The notes under the pieces are model-generated. The model saw only the letters and a list, made by a program, of their open reading frames with translations, was not told the origin of the DNA and did not search any database. The translations under genes and the position numbers were made by a program. A DNA stretch of 64,000 nucleotides from Frankia alni ACN14a (GTDB lineage: Bacteria > Actinomycetota > Actinomycetes > Frankiales > Frankiaceae), in NCBI RefSeq assembly GCF_000058485.1, contig NC_008278.1, forward strand, positions 1,358,962 to 1,422,961. Direction: 5' to 3'. Each line of letters opens with the position of its first letter. Position 1 is the first letter of the stretch. Positions 1 through 8,658 of the stretch are shown here, piece after piece.

Positions 1-3000
1 GGCGGCCGGGTGCCGTGCAGGCCCTGCGGGCGGCGGTGTCGGCGCAGGCGCCGCCGCCCGATCAGGTCCTCGACCTGCAGGTCGTCGAGGTCCGCATCGG
101 CGGCGGTGCCGCGGTTGCCCCATCGGCCGCCACTGCCGCCTCGGCCCCCTCGGCCCCCTCGGCCCCGGCCATCCCCCCGCTCACGACTGCGCCTTCGGTC
201 GACGCCGCCCGTCCGGCCGACGCCTCCCCGAGGCCCGCCGTCCACCTCCCCCGGCCGCGCGACGCACCCCCGGCCGAGACGGTTGCGGTTCCCGCACGCC
301 TCTCGGGTGACGGGACCGGCACGCCGTCGACGGCCGGGGTGGTCGACGGATCGGCGGAACCCGGCCCAGGGGGGTCCTCGGTAGTCCACCTGGCCGCCGG
401 CACCCGCTTCGGCGTGGCGGTGGCCGCGGGCCTGGCACACCTCGGCGGGCCGCCGCGGGACGGCTACGTCTGGCTGCTCGACGACGGCGCCCTGCCCGCC
501 CCCGACGCCCTGCGCACCCTGCTGGCCTGCGCGCGGCTCGATCCCGGCGCCGCCGTGTTCGGTCCCAAACTCCGTGCCGTCCTCCCGAGGCCGCCGGCGT
601 CCGGGTCGCCGCCGGCGTCCGGCGCGCCGTCGCCGCCGCTCCTGCTCGAGGCGGGGGTGAGCGTCGACCGCGCGGGCCGCCGGTACACCGGTGTGCGGCC
701 GGGTGAGATCGACCGGGGCCAGCGCGACGGGGTGCGCGACGTGCTCACCGTGGCCTGCTCCGGCATGCTCGTCCGGGCGGGCGCCTGGCGGCTGCTCGAC
801 GGCTTCGACCCCGAGCTCGACGGCGCCCACGACATCGACCTCGGCTGGCGGGCCGCCCGGGCCGGGTTGCGGGTCGTCGTCGTGCCCACGGCGACGATGA
901 CCGTCCCCGCCGACGCTCCCGTCCCCGCCGGTGCCCCCTTCCCCCCCGAGGTCACCGTCCCTGCGCAGGCGGAGGCGGCGGCGGAGGCGGCCGGGCCGGG
1001 GAGTCGTTCGGCGCGGGGCCCGCGGGACAGGAGGGGCTGGGTGCCGGCGGACCGCGCCGGCGCGCTTCGGGTCCGCCTGGCGAACACGGCGCGGCCGCTG
1101 CTGCCGGGGTCCGCCGCAGCCATCCTGGTCGGGGCGCTCCCGCGGATGCTGGGCCTGCTTGCGCGCGGGCACCTGCGGGCGGCGGCCACCGAGCTCGCGC
1201 TGCCCCTCGCCGTGCTGGGCCAGCCGCGCCTGCTGGCGCGGATGCGTCGGCGCGCCGCGCGTACCCGCGCCGTGTCGCACCACGCCATCCGCTCCCTGTT
1301 CCCCGCCCGGCTGCGCCGCCGGGCCGAGGCGCGGGTGGTTGCGGGCAGCGGGGCCGGCAGAGTCGGGGCGCACCGCCGCGGCTGCGCCGTGGACGACGTT
1401 TCGGCGGCTGCCCCGTCCGGCCGGCGATCGACCCGGGCGGCGGTCCTGCTCGCGGTCGTGCTCGGCGTCGTCGGCCTGGTCGCGCTGCGCGGGATGCCGG
1501 CCGACGTGCTCGGCGCGGGCCTGCCGCTGCCCGCCGGGGCCCACGACCTGTGGACGGCGGTCTGGTCCGGCCGGGTCGCCACCGCCGGCGCCCCACTCGA
1601 CCCCGCGGGGCCGCCCCCGCCCTGGACCGCGCTGCTCGCGGCCGTCGCGAGCCTGCTCGGCGGCCGGCCGGGGGCGGCGGGCTGGCTCCTGCTCGCCGCC
1701 GGGCCGGCGCTTGCCGGCCTGACGGCCCACCGGGCGCTTGCCCGGCTCGGTCCTCGCCCGGCCGCCCGCTTCGGACTCGCCGCCGCCTACGGAGTGAGCC
1801 CGGCGATGACCGGCGCGGTCGCCGCCGGCCGCGGCGACACCGTCGCCGCTCTGATCCTGCTTCCGGCCGTGCTCGCCGCCACCGACTCGGCACTGCGTGG
1901 CCATGCGCGGCCGGCGGGCGGGCGCCCGCGGGCGATCTGGATACTGGCCGTCTGCCTGGTCGGATTCGTCGCCTGCGCGCCGTCGATGGCGCCGCTGGTG
2001 TGGATCGCCCTGCCGACCGCGGCGCTGCTCACCGCCCGACGGCGGCTGCTCGACGTCGCCGCCGCCCTCCCGGCGACGATCATTGCGTTGATCCCGGCGC
2101 TGCACGCGGGGGGCGCGGGGATCCGGGCCGAGCCGGCGGTGTCGCTCGCCCGGTTCCCGCAGGCCGCCGTGGCGCTGGTGGCGGGCGCGGGGGAGCGCCC
2201 GAAGGCCGCCGTCGTGGGATGCCTGGCCGGTTGCCTGGCCTGCTGGCTGCTGGGCCGATGGTCCGGCGGGGCCAGGACGGGGCGTGTCGGCCGGGTCGGC
2301 TGGTCGCTGGCAGCGCTGGGCCTGCTCGCCGTGCTGCTCACTCCGCGTCTGGCCGGCGATGCCGACCAGCGCGTCGCCGGCGGCGAGGGCTGGTGGGTCG
2401 GCCCGCAGTACGGCCTCGTCCTCGCCGGGGCACTGATCGCGGCGGCGGGCGCGTGCCGCCCGGTCCGCGGCACGCGCAGCGACCCGGGGGCCACCGGATC
2501 CGCGGCGGCACCTCGCCCTGGCCGGCTGGCCCGGATCGTCGCACTTCCGGCGACGGCGCTGGTCCTCGCCGGTGCCGCCGCGCTCACCGCCGGTCATCTC
2601 CTTGCCGGCCAGGGATGGCACGCCAACCCGACCGCATGGAACCGGGACTCCGCCACCTCCGCGGACCCGGCCACCTCCGCGGACCGGGCCACCTCGGCGA
2701 ACGGGGCCATTCACGCCGACGGGGGCGTCCCTGCGGGCCGGGCCGACTCCCTGGACCAGGTCGGGGACCCCGGTGATGCCGGGGGAGCGATCGCGGGTGT
2801 CAGCGGCACCGCAGCCCCCTGGTCGGGCACCGGCGCGTCGGCGGTGGCGCGGGCGGTCAAGGCCGAGACCCGCACAGCGCCCGCCGGTTCCCGCCTCCTC
2901 GTGCTGTACCGGTCCGACCGGTCCGGCCTGATCCGGTACACCCTCGCCGCTGCCGGCGGGCCCCGTTTCCCGGCCGGCCAGGCCCGCCCGGCCCGGCGGG

Positions 3001-3944
3001 CCGCCACCTTCCTCGGTGACGTCGTCACCGATCTCGCGGTCGGCGGCGACCAGGCGGCCGGGTGGTTGCCGTTGCTCGGCGTCACCGCGGTCGCCGTCCC
3101 CGCCGCGGACGCGCCGGCGGATCTCGTCACCCGCCTCGACGCGACCCCGTCGCTGATGCGGGACCGAGCCCGACCGGGTGTGCTGCTCTGGCGCCCCGTG
3201 GTCCCCAACCAGGCAGGGCCGGCACCGCCGTCCCGTCCGGCCGCCGCCACCGGCCCGCCGGCCTACGTCATGGACTCGGACCTGCAAGCGGGGACGGCAC
3301 CTCGCGATCCCGGTCCCTCGGGTCCCTCTCGGCGCAATGACGCCTCGCCCGACTCCGTGTCTGCCGACGCGCCTGCCGACGCGGCGGTTGCCCGCCGTCC
3401 CGGCTCCGCCCGAGGCCTCACGCCGCCGGGGACGGCGATACCGCTGGCGCTCACACCGCTGGCGATCGAACCCCTGCCCGCAGCACCGACCAGCGCTCGC
3501 CGGCTGCCGCCCGACGGGCACGTCGCGGCCCTGCCCGGCGCCACCCGGGCCCCGCGACGGGACCTGGTCCTCGCGGTACCGGCCGGGACCGGGTGGCGCG
3601 CGTGGCTGAACGGCCGGCCGCTGCGGCCGTTCGCCGCCTGGGGCTGGGCGACCGGCTTCCGGCTGCCGGCCGAGGGCGGCACGATTCGTCTTCACCGTGA
3701 CGACGGCCCCGGACCCGAGCTGGCGCTCGGGCAGGCGGTGGCGCTGGGCGCACTGCTGCTGCTGGGCATCCCGGCCCTGCTGGGCGTGCCGGCCGCACGC
3801 CGGCCACGCCGCCCCCCGCTCGACACCCAGGCTCCACCCGCCGATGGCCCCTCCGGGCGTGAGATCGGCCCCCAGCGACGGCCCGCGGCCGGGTCGGCGG
3901 GCGGCCCAGCGGGTGGATCGGGATCGGTGGGGGAGGTGCCGTGA
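1..3944 (+). CDS. Membrane glycosyltransferase, family 2-like (5' partial)
   Basis: Large integral membrane protein with an N-terminal GT-A (family 2-like) glycosyltransferase region, expected to act in cell-envelope polysaccharide or glycolipid synthesis at the cytoplasmic membrane. The frame is open to the left edge. The first visible GTG (position 15) falls where the usual N-terminal strand of such enzymes should already be under way, so the true start lies outside the window. The visible part is about 1310 residues: an acidic 'WLLDDGALPAPDALRTLL' motif near residue 150, 'VFGPKL' near 180, several hydrophobic segments between about 475 and 880, and a last one near 1240-1260. An Ala/Pro-rich insert (about 295-340) and a Thr-Ser-Ala-Asp repeat (about 875-900) break the protein. 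Its stop overlaps the start of the next gene, which suggests co-translation. Donor and acceptor cannot be read from the sequence. Confidence 0.8.
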   Translation, partial: RPGAVQALRAAVSAQAPPPDQVLDLQVVEVRIGGGAAVAPSAATAASAPSAPSAPAIPPLTTAPSVDAARPADASPRPAVHLPRPRDAPPAETVAVPARLSGDGTGTPSTAGVVDGSAEPGPGGSSVVHLAAGTRFGVAVAAGLAHLGGPPRDGYVWLLDDGALPAPDALRTLLACARLDPGAAVFGPKLRAVLPRPPASGSPPASGAPSPPLLLEAGVSVDRAGRRYTGVRPGEIDRGQRDGVRDVLTVACSGMLVRAGAWRLLDGFDPELDGAHDIDLGWRAARAGLRVVVVPTATMTVPADAPVPAGAPFPPEVTVPAQAEAAAEAAGPGSRSARGPRDRRGWVPADRAGALRVRLANTARPLLPGSAAAILVGALPRMLGLLARGHLRAAATELALPLAVLGQPRLLARMRRRAARTRAVSHHAIRSLFPARLRRRAEARVVAGSGAGRVGAHRRGCAVDDVSAAAPSGRRSTRAAVLLAVVLGVVGLVALRGMPADVLGAGLPLPAGAHDLWTAVWSGRVATAGAPLDPAGPPPPWTALLAAVASLLGGRPGAAGWLLLAAGPALAGLTAHRALARLGPRPAARFGLAAAYGVSPAMTGAVAAGRGDTVAALILLPAVLAATDSALRGHARPAGGRPRAIWILAVCLVGFVACAPSMAPLVWIALPTAALLTARRRLLDVAAALPATIIALIPALHAGGAGIRAEPAVSLARFPQAAVALVAGAGERPKAAVVGCLAGCLACWLLGRWSGGARTGRVGRVGWSLAALGLLAVLLTPRLAGDADQRVAGGEGWWVGPQYGLVLAGALIAAAGACRPVRGTRSDPGATGSAAAPRPGRLARIVALPATALVLAGAAALTAGHLLAGQGWHANPTAWNRDSATSADPATSADRATSANGAIHADGGVPAGRADSLDQVGDPGDAGGAIAGVSGTAAPWSGTGASAVARAVKAETRTAPAGSRLLVLYRSDRSGLIRYTLAAAGGPRFPAGQARPARRAATFLGDVVTDLAVGGDQAAGWLPLLGVTAVAVPAADAPADLVTRLDATPSLMRDRARPGVLLWRPVVPNQAGPAPPSRPAAATGPPAYVMDSDLQAGTAPRDPGPSGPSRRNDASPDSVSADAPADAAVARRPGSARGLTPPGTAIPLALTPLAIEPLPAAPTSARRLPPDGHVAALPGATRAPRRDLVLAVPAGTGWRAWLNGRPLRPFAAWGWATGFRLPAEGGTIRLHRDDGPGPELALGQAVALGALLLLGIPALLGVPAARRPRRPPLDTQAPPADGPSGREIGPQRRPAAGSAGGPAGGSGSVGEVP

Positions 3945-5593
3945 CGACCGCAGCCAGACGGTCCGGGCTGACCAGCTCGCCGCTGCGGCGCCGGGCCGCC
4001 GCGCGGGTGCTCGCGTCGGTCGCCGTCGTCGGCATCGGCGGAGCCTTCCTCGCCGACGACGGCGCCAGTCCCGCGCCGGCCAAGAGCTGGCCCGTGTCGG
4101 CGGCGCTGCTGGCCTGCCCGGAGCTGACGACGACCCCGCCGGGCGCCCGTGATCCCGTGCTGGCCGGCCCCCTCGACCTCGCCGTGCGCACCGCGGGGAC
4201 GGCCGACGGCCGGGTACGGGTCGCCAGTCGGGTCGCCGAGCTGCGCACCCGCCTCGGTGACGCGGCGCTGACCCTGCCGCCCCCCACGGCGAGGGGCGAC
4301 CGCGGCTCGGTGCTCGTGTCCGCGCAGGGTGCCTCGGCGGCCGGGTTGTCCGCGATCGTGACGGTAGCCGGCGACGGCGCGGGCCCGGCGCGGGCGCGCT
4401 GCCTCCCGCCGCGGGCCCGTAGCTGGTTCGCCGGGCCGTCGACCACCGCCGGCCGGGACCCGATCGTGATCCTGTCGAATCTGGCCGACCAACCTGCCCA
4501 GGTCGGCGTCAGGGTGTTCACCGATGGCACGACCGGACCACCGCAGGACATCTCCGTGCCGCCCGGGGGGGTGGTGACCCGCCGGCTCGCCGCGCTTGCC
4601 CCGGAGGCCGCCGTGACGGCGCTCGACGTCGAGGTGCGGGCCGGCCGGGTGCTCGCCTGGATGGTGGACCGGTCGAGCCTCGGCGGCCCCTTCACCGCGC
4701 CCCGGCTGGTGCCGGTGACCGCCCCGCCGGCCCGCCGGCTGCTGCTCGGTGGGGTTTTCGTCCCGCCGGGACCGCCAGGCCCGGCGGCGCGCCTGGTGCT
4801 CGCCGCGCCGGGACGGGCGGCCACCGTGCGCGTCACCGTGTTGACCGGGTCCGGTCAGCACATCCCGGTCGGTCTGGAGGCGGTGCGCGTGCCGGCCACC
4901 GGCGCGATCAGCCTGCCGGTGGCGCTGCCGCCGGGTGGGGCGTCGGCGGTCCTCGTCGAGTCGACCGCCGGCGCCGCCGCGGTGGTCGCCGAACTGGGAG
5001 TGGCCTCGGGCTGGCCGGGAGTGTCGACCTGGGCAGGCGCCGTCCGGCTCGACGTCAGGTCGGGGCGCCGCGGCCTGGACGCGTTCGGTCAGGGCATCGG
5101 GCTGTCCGACCCGGTCGGCCCCACCGCCGGGGCCGGCACCGCGCCCGACGCGGCGGTCGGCGTGCCGGCACCACCGGCGGGCGCCGCCGGGGCCGTCGTG
5201 CTCGCCGCGCCGGCGGGACCCGTGACGGTCTGGCTCGACGGTGATCCCGTGCGGCTGCGGGCCGGCACGGTGGCGATGGTCCGCGGACCGTCGGGCCGGG
5301 CCGGGGGGCGCCTCGTCGCGATCGGCGGGCCGCTGGTCGCGACGGCGATCGTGGGCGCCGCGCAGGCACCGGTCCCGTCCGGGTTCGACGCCGAGCAGCC
5401 GTCGGTCCCGCCCGCCGCGCCGCCGTGGAACCCGCCGCCCGCCGGTGCCACCCCCACGGGTCCCGCCGGGGGTCCGGCGGCGTCCCCGTTGGTGCTGCCG
5501 AAGATCCTGTCCGCGGTCGTCCCGCTGGGGGGAGTGCCGCGCCGGCTCGATGCCCCGCCGGTGCTGCCGGATCCCGCGGTGCCGTACCGCTGA
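3941..5593 (+). CDS. DUF5719 family secreted protein
   Basis: A 550-residue protein of a family that in actinobacteria follows the large membrane glycosyltransferase. The GTG start overlaps the preceding stop by 4 bases. The N terminus has an Arg-rich stretch followed by one hydrophobic segment (about residues 24-40, 'VLASVAVVGIGGAF'), so export with a membrane anchor or signal peptide is likely. The rest is beta-rich, Gly/Ala/Val-rich and lacks obvious catalytic motifs; the C terminus is Pro-rich. From its place it probably assists the glycosyltransferase or its extracytoplasmic product, but this is inference. It converges on manA with a 95-bp gap. Confidence 0.75.
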   Translation: MTTAARRSGLTSSPLRRRAAARVLASVAVVGIGGAFLADDGASPAPAKSWPVSAALLACPELTTTPPGARDPVLAGPLDLAVRTAGTADGRVRVASRVAELRTRLGDAALTLPPPTARGDRGSVLVSAQGASAAGLSAIVTVAGDGAGPARARCLPPRARSWFAGPSTTAGRDPIVILSNLADQPAQVGVRVFTDGTTGPPQDISVPPGGVVTRRLAALAPEAAVTALDVEVRAGRVLAWMVDRSSLGGPFTAPRLVPVTAPPARRLLLGGVFVPPGPPGPAARLVLAAPGRAATVRVTVLTGSGQHIPVGLEAVRVPATGAISLPVALPPGGASAVLVESTAGAAAVVAELGVASGWPGVSTWAGAVRLDVRSGRRGLDAFGQGIGLSDPVGPTAGAGTAPDAAVGVPAPPAGAAGAVVLAAPAGPVTVWLDGDPVRLRAGTVAMVRGPSGRAGGRLVAIGGPLVATAIVGAAQAPVPSGFDAEQPSVPPAAPPWNPPPAGATPTGPAGGPAASPLVLPKILSAVVPLGGVPRRLDAPPVLPDPAVPYR

Positions 5594-5659
5594 ACGGGAT
5601 TCGCCAACCGGTGGGCCGCCGACCCCGGGCGAGCGTAAGCCGCCGACCAGCCCCGATCC

Positions 5660-5698
5660 CCCGGATACGGGTCAGGCGGGTCAGGCGGTCAGGCGGGG
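5660..5698. repeat. Short tandem GGTCAGGCG repeats at a convergent gene junction
   Basis: Three close copies of a GGTCAGGC(G) unit lie between the DUF5719 gene and manA, the last overlapping the manA stop. No clear terminator hairpin was found in this 95-bp gap. Confidence 0.5.
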
Positions 5699-7065
5699 CT
5701 GGCGCCCGGTGCGGCGAGGAAGACCCGGCCGGTTCCCGTCAGGGTGACTGCTGCCCGGCCCGCCACCAGCGCCGATCCGCCGCGGCGCAGCTGCAGCGGG
5801 GCGACGGCGGTCCCGTCGTCGGCCAAAGCGGTGACCTCGACCCGTCCCTCGACCGCGAGCAGCACGGTCGGGCGTCCCACCGGCACGCTGCCACCGGTGC
5901 AGACGGCCTCGGTGAGGGCGAAGTCGGCGACGGGGACGTCCCAGCCGCGCAGCAGGCCGCCGGGGGAGTCCGTGACGGTGCGGGGGCTGCGGACCGGTGC
6001 GTCGCTCGGCGTGGGATCGAAGATCCGCAGTAGCTCGTCCACGTCGATGTGCTTGGGCGTCAGGCCGCCGCGCAGCACGTTGTCCGAGGTGGCCATGATT
6101 TCGATGCCGAGCCCGGCGACGTAGGCGTGCAGCATCCGCGCTGGCTGGAACAGGCCCTCTCCGGGCCGCAGCGTCACGTCGTTGAGCAGCAGCGCCGCCG
6201 CGATGCCCACGTCACCCGGATGCGCCGCCGCGAGCCGCCCGATCAGGTCCACCGCCCGCGCGACGTCGCTACCGCCGCCGTCCACCGGGTCCTGGCGAGT
6301 CGATCCACCGCCGCTGTCGCCGCCGCCCCCGCCCGCATCGGCGTCGGCAGCCTCGGCGCCGGTCGGTCCCCGGCCGCGCGCGCGGCGCAGCTGGTCCGCC
6401 GCCGCGACGAGAGCGCCCACCAGCTCCCCGGCGGGGCCGGGGGGCATGGTCAGCAGAGTCCGCAGCACTGTGGCCGCCCCGGCGGCGGGATCGTCGACCA
6501 GGGGGCGGAAGGCGCCCAGGAGGGCCGGCACCTCCAGGGCCCGCGCGACCGCCAGGGTGCGCGCCGGGTCCCGGACGCCCGCGAGCGCCCGGAACGGCGA
6601 GAGGGCGACGATGAGCTCGGGCTTGTGGTTGCGGTCGCGGTAGCGCCGGCGGGAGTCGTCGACGGCGAGGCCGGCGGCGTCGTCCACGTCGAAGCCGGCG
6701 GCGGCCTGCGCCAGGTCTGGATGCACCTGCAGAGACAGGGCCTTGTCCGCCGCCAGCACCTTGAGCAGGAACGGCAGCGGGCCGACGAGGTCGGCGGCCG
6801 GGCGGCGGGCGCCGTCCGTCTCGGCGAGCGCCGGCGCCACGGGATGGGTCCCGAGCCACAGCTCCGCGACCGGGCCGCCGGCGGCGGGGGTGCCGAGCAG
6901 CTCGGGGATGGCGGTCGCCGAGCCCCACGCGTAGGGCTGCTCGGCCCCGTGCAGCGCGAGCAGACGGGGGGACCCCGCCGGCACCTGTGGGCCCGCGACG
7001 GGCAGTTCGCCGGCGGGCGGGGACGGCGTGCCGGCGGGTGGCGTGGGTGCGGGATTGCTGGTCAC
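5689..7065 (-). CDS. manA: Mannose-6-phosphate isomerase, class I
   Basis: Zinc-dependent enzyme interconverting fructose 6-phosphate and mannose 6-phosphate, which feeds ManB and then GDP-mannose for mannolipids and glycoproteins. The protein has 458 residues from a GTG at 7065 with an upstream GGAG. The open frame runs much further upstream, but that part is Arg/Pro-rich shadow sequence. The type I PMI signatures are in order: 'YAWGSATAIPELLG' near the N terminus, 'SLQVHPD' (metal-binding Gln and His), 'NHKPELIVAL' (metal-binding Glu) and 'NVLRGGLTPKHID' (metal-binding His). A Gly/Asp-rich, low-complexity insert sits at about 215-240. The zincin-like gene lies 74 bp upstream on the same strand, so the two may form an operon. 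Confidence 0.93.
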   Translation of the reverse strand: MTSNPAPTPPAGTPSPPAGELPVAGPQVPAGSPRLLALHGAEQPYAWGSATAIPELLGTPAAGGPVAELWLGTHPVAPALAETDGARRPAADLVGPLPFLLKVLAADKALSLQVHPDLAQAAAGFDVDDAAGLAVDDSRRRYRDRNHKPELIVALSPFRALAGVRDPARTLAVARALEVPALLGAFRPLVDDPAAGAATVLRTLLTMPPGPAGELVGALVAAADQLRRARGRGPTGAEAADADAGGGGGDSGGGSTRQDPVDGGGSDVARAVDLIGRLAAAHPGDVGIAAALLLNDVTLRPGEGLFQPARMLHAYVAGLGIEIMATSDNVLRGGLTPKHIDVDELLRIFDPTPSDAPVRSPRTVTDSPGGLLRGWDVPVADFALTEAVCTGGSVPVGRPTVLLAVEGRVEVTALADDGTAVAPLQLRRGGSALVAGRAAVTLTGTGRVFLAAPGASPA

Positions 7066-7139
7066 GGTCTCCTCGGACGGGCGTGCTCTCCGGGGGCGGG
7101 CGGTGGCCGCCGCCACGGTGTGGGCGGTGGGCGGCCGGG

Positions 7140-7610
7140 CTACTCCTCCTCGCCCCAGCCGTGACCTTCCGGGTCGATCACGGCCGGATCGACGCCCATC
7201 ATCTCGGCCACCTCGTGGATGATCGCGTCCAGCACGAGTTCGGCCAGGTCCTCGCTGTCCACCGCTCTGGCCTCTATGGGCCGGCGATATACCACGATGC
7301 GGCGGGGGGTGCTCGAGCGGCCCTTTCCGGTAGCCGGCTGGAATCGGGCGAGCGGGATCTCCTCGTCGGTCACCGCCACCGGCGGCACGTCCTCGACGGC
7401 GAACTCGACGTCGGACAGCTCCGCCGACCACCGGTGGTCGAGATGCTCGACGGCATCCAGCACGAAGTCGTCGAAGCGATCCCCGCGGGTGGCGTAGGCC
7501 GGGACGTCGGGTGGCAGCAGCGCCCCGCGGATGCCCCGGCCCCGCCGATCGCGGCGCCGACGGGGGGGAATCGGCCGGGCCGCCGCCGGGAACCGCTCGA
7601 GCTCGGTCAC
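7140..7610 (-). CDS. Zincin-like metallopeptidase family protein with altered HExxH
   Basis: A 156-residue cytoplasmic protein of the small actinobacterial zincin-like family that lies beside DUF3499 genes (compare M. tuberculosis Rv3259). The GTG at 7610 fits homologous N termini better than the longer open frame. Near the C terminus, after an Asp/Leu-rich helix, is 'IIHEVAEMMGVDP' followed by 'HGWGEEE'. A classical zincin would read HExxH; here the second His is Glu, so zinc binding by the standard scheme is doubtful. The N-terminal 25 residues are very Arg-rich. It is divergent from DUF3499 and probably co-transcribed with manA. Substrate and activity are unknown. Confidence 0.7.
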   Translation of the reverse strand: MTELERFPAAARPIPPRRRRDRRGRGIRGALLPPDVPAYATRGDRFDDFVLDAVEHLDHRWSAELSDVEFAVEDVPPVAVTDEEIPLARFQPATGKGRSSTPRRIVVYRRPIEARAVDSEDLAELVLDAIIHEVAEMMGVDPAVIDPEGHGWGEEE

Positions 7611-7973
7611 CCCGTGAGCGTAGCGTTCGTGGCAGGGGCCTCGGCCGGCGATCGACGGGCGCGTGTCCACTCCGGCACCATCCGGGGTGCGGCGTGCCCG
7701 CCGTTGCCGGGTGTCGGTCCCGGCGGCCGTCGCGATCCGGCCGCCGCGCCAACCAACCCCGCCATCCGGCGACTGACCCCGAATCCCCCTCCCAGCCCGA
7801 GGAGGTTCCACGATCTTGATGATCTCGATGCCGTGCCGGATGCCGTTGCCGCGCACCAGTTTGAACGCGCGGCGCAACGATATGGTCGACAACGCGTGAC
7901 GATTCAGCCTCGCGCCACGCGACACGACGATAGGTGGTGGCCGTCGCCCGTTCCGGGGGCTACCGTCCGGAAC
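7611..7973. other. Divergent intergenic region without a supported gene
   Basis: These 363 bases separate the minus-strand zincin-like gene from the plus-strand DUF3499 gene and should hold both promoters. No open frame here has a family signature. A TTGAAC at 7861 and TATGGT at 7881 are spaced too closely (14 bases) for a convincing promoter. No WhiB-like gene is present, although whiB2 lies near the corresponding genes in mycobacteria. Confidence 0.5.
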
Positions 7974-8375
7974 GTGAAGCCTCGGCGCTGCTCCCGCTCG
8001 GCCTGTTCCGCAGCCGCGGTCGCCACGCTCACGTATGCCTACGCCGAGTCGACAGCCGTACTGGGCCCGCTGTCCCCGTACGTCGAGCCGCACTCGTACG
8101 ACCTGTGCGGCCCGCACGCCGACCGGCTCACCGTGCCGCTCGGCTGGGCGGTCGTCCGGCTCGAGGCCGAAGCGTCGCGTGAGGGTGGCCGTGAGGTGGC
8201 CGGGGATGACCTGGAGGCGCTGGCTGACGCCGTGCGCGAGGCCTCCCGGCGTGGTCCCGAGGCCCCCCGGCGTGGTCCGGAGCCGCCCCAGGGCCCCCAG
8301 GGTCCCCAGGGTGGGCCGCAGGCGCCTCCGGGCGGTCGGCGCGGTCACCTGCGGGCGGTACCCAGCCCGTCCTGA
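7974..8375 (+). CDS. DUF3499 family protein
   Basis: A 133-residue actinobacterial protein of unknown function. The family core is clear: a Cys pair in 'RRCSRSACSAAAVATLTY', then 'STAVLGPLSPYVEPHSYDL' and a Cys/His pair in 'LCGPHADRL', which could bind a metal. The GTG at 7974 gives the usual short N terminus (VKPRRCSR). The C-terminal third is a Pro/Gly/Arg-rich tail with repeated PRRGPE and PQGPQG units, not part of the family core. It precedes manB in the same order as Rv3258c-Rv3257c of M. tuberculosis. Confidence 0.85.
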   Translation: MKPRRCSRSACSAAAVATLTYAYAESTAVLGPLSPYVEPHSYDLCGPHADRLTVPLGWAVVRLEAEASREGGREVAGDDLEALADAVREASRRGPEAPRRGPEPPQGPQGPQGGPQAPPGGRRGHLRAVPSPS

Positions 8376-8473
8376 GGCGACCGGCGCCGGTAGCCTCCGC
8401 ACGACCCGAGACTCGGGGCCGGTGGCGGGTCTGGCCGCCCGCCGCTCCCACGGTCCACCGGGGCCGCGCGGCC

Positions 8474-8490
8474 GCGGGAGCCGGTCCCGC
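8474..8490 (+). terminator. Possible hairpin downstream of the DUF3499 gene
   Basis: GCGGGA (8474-8479) pairs with TCCCGC (8485-8490) across a 5-base loop. No T-run follows. It lies about 100 bp after the stop, so a terminator role is tentative. Confidence 0.35.
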
Positions 8491-8658
8491 AGGTGCGAGG
8501 CCGGCGCGGTGTGTCCCGCGTGGGCTTCCCCGGACGCGGTCCCGGGTCTGTCGGACCCTGCGGATAGGGTCGACCATGCACGGTCGCACTGGCGCCGTGC
8601 AGGCCCGGGGGACCGTTCACCCGGTGCGGGGGACACCAGGGAGAAGGGTGGGGACCGG

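Noticed and set aside
7066-7752. N-terminal extension of ManA by 229 codons
   Set aside because: The added part is Arg/Pro-rich, overlaps the zincin-like gene on the same strand in another frame, and has no family match; GTG 7065 with GGAG is better.
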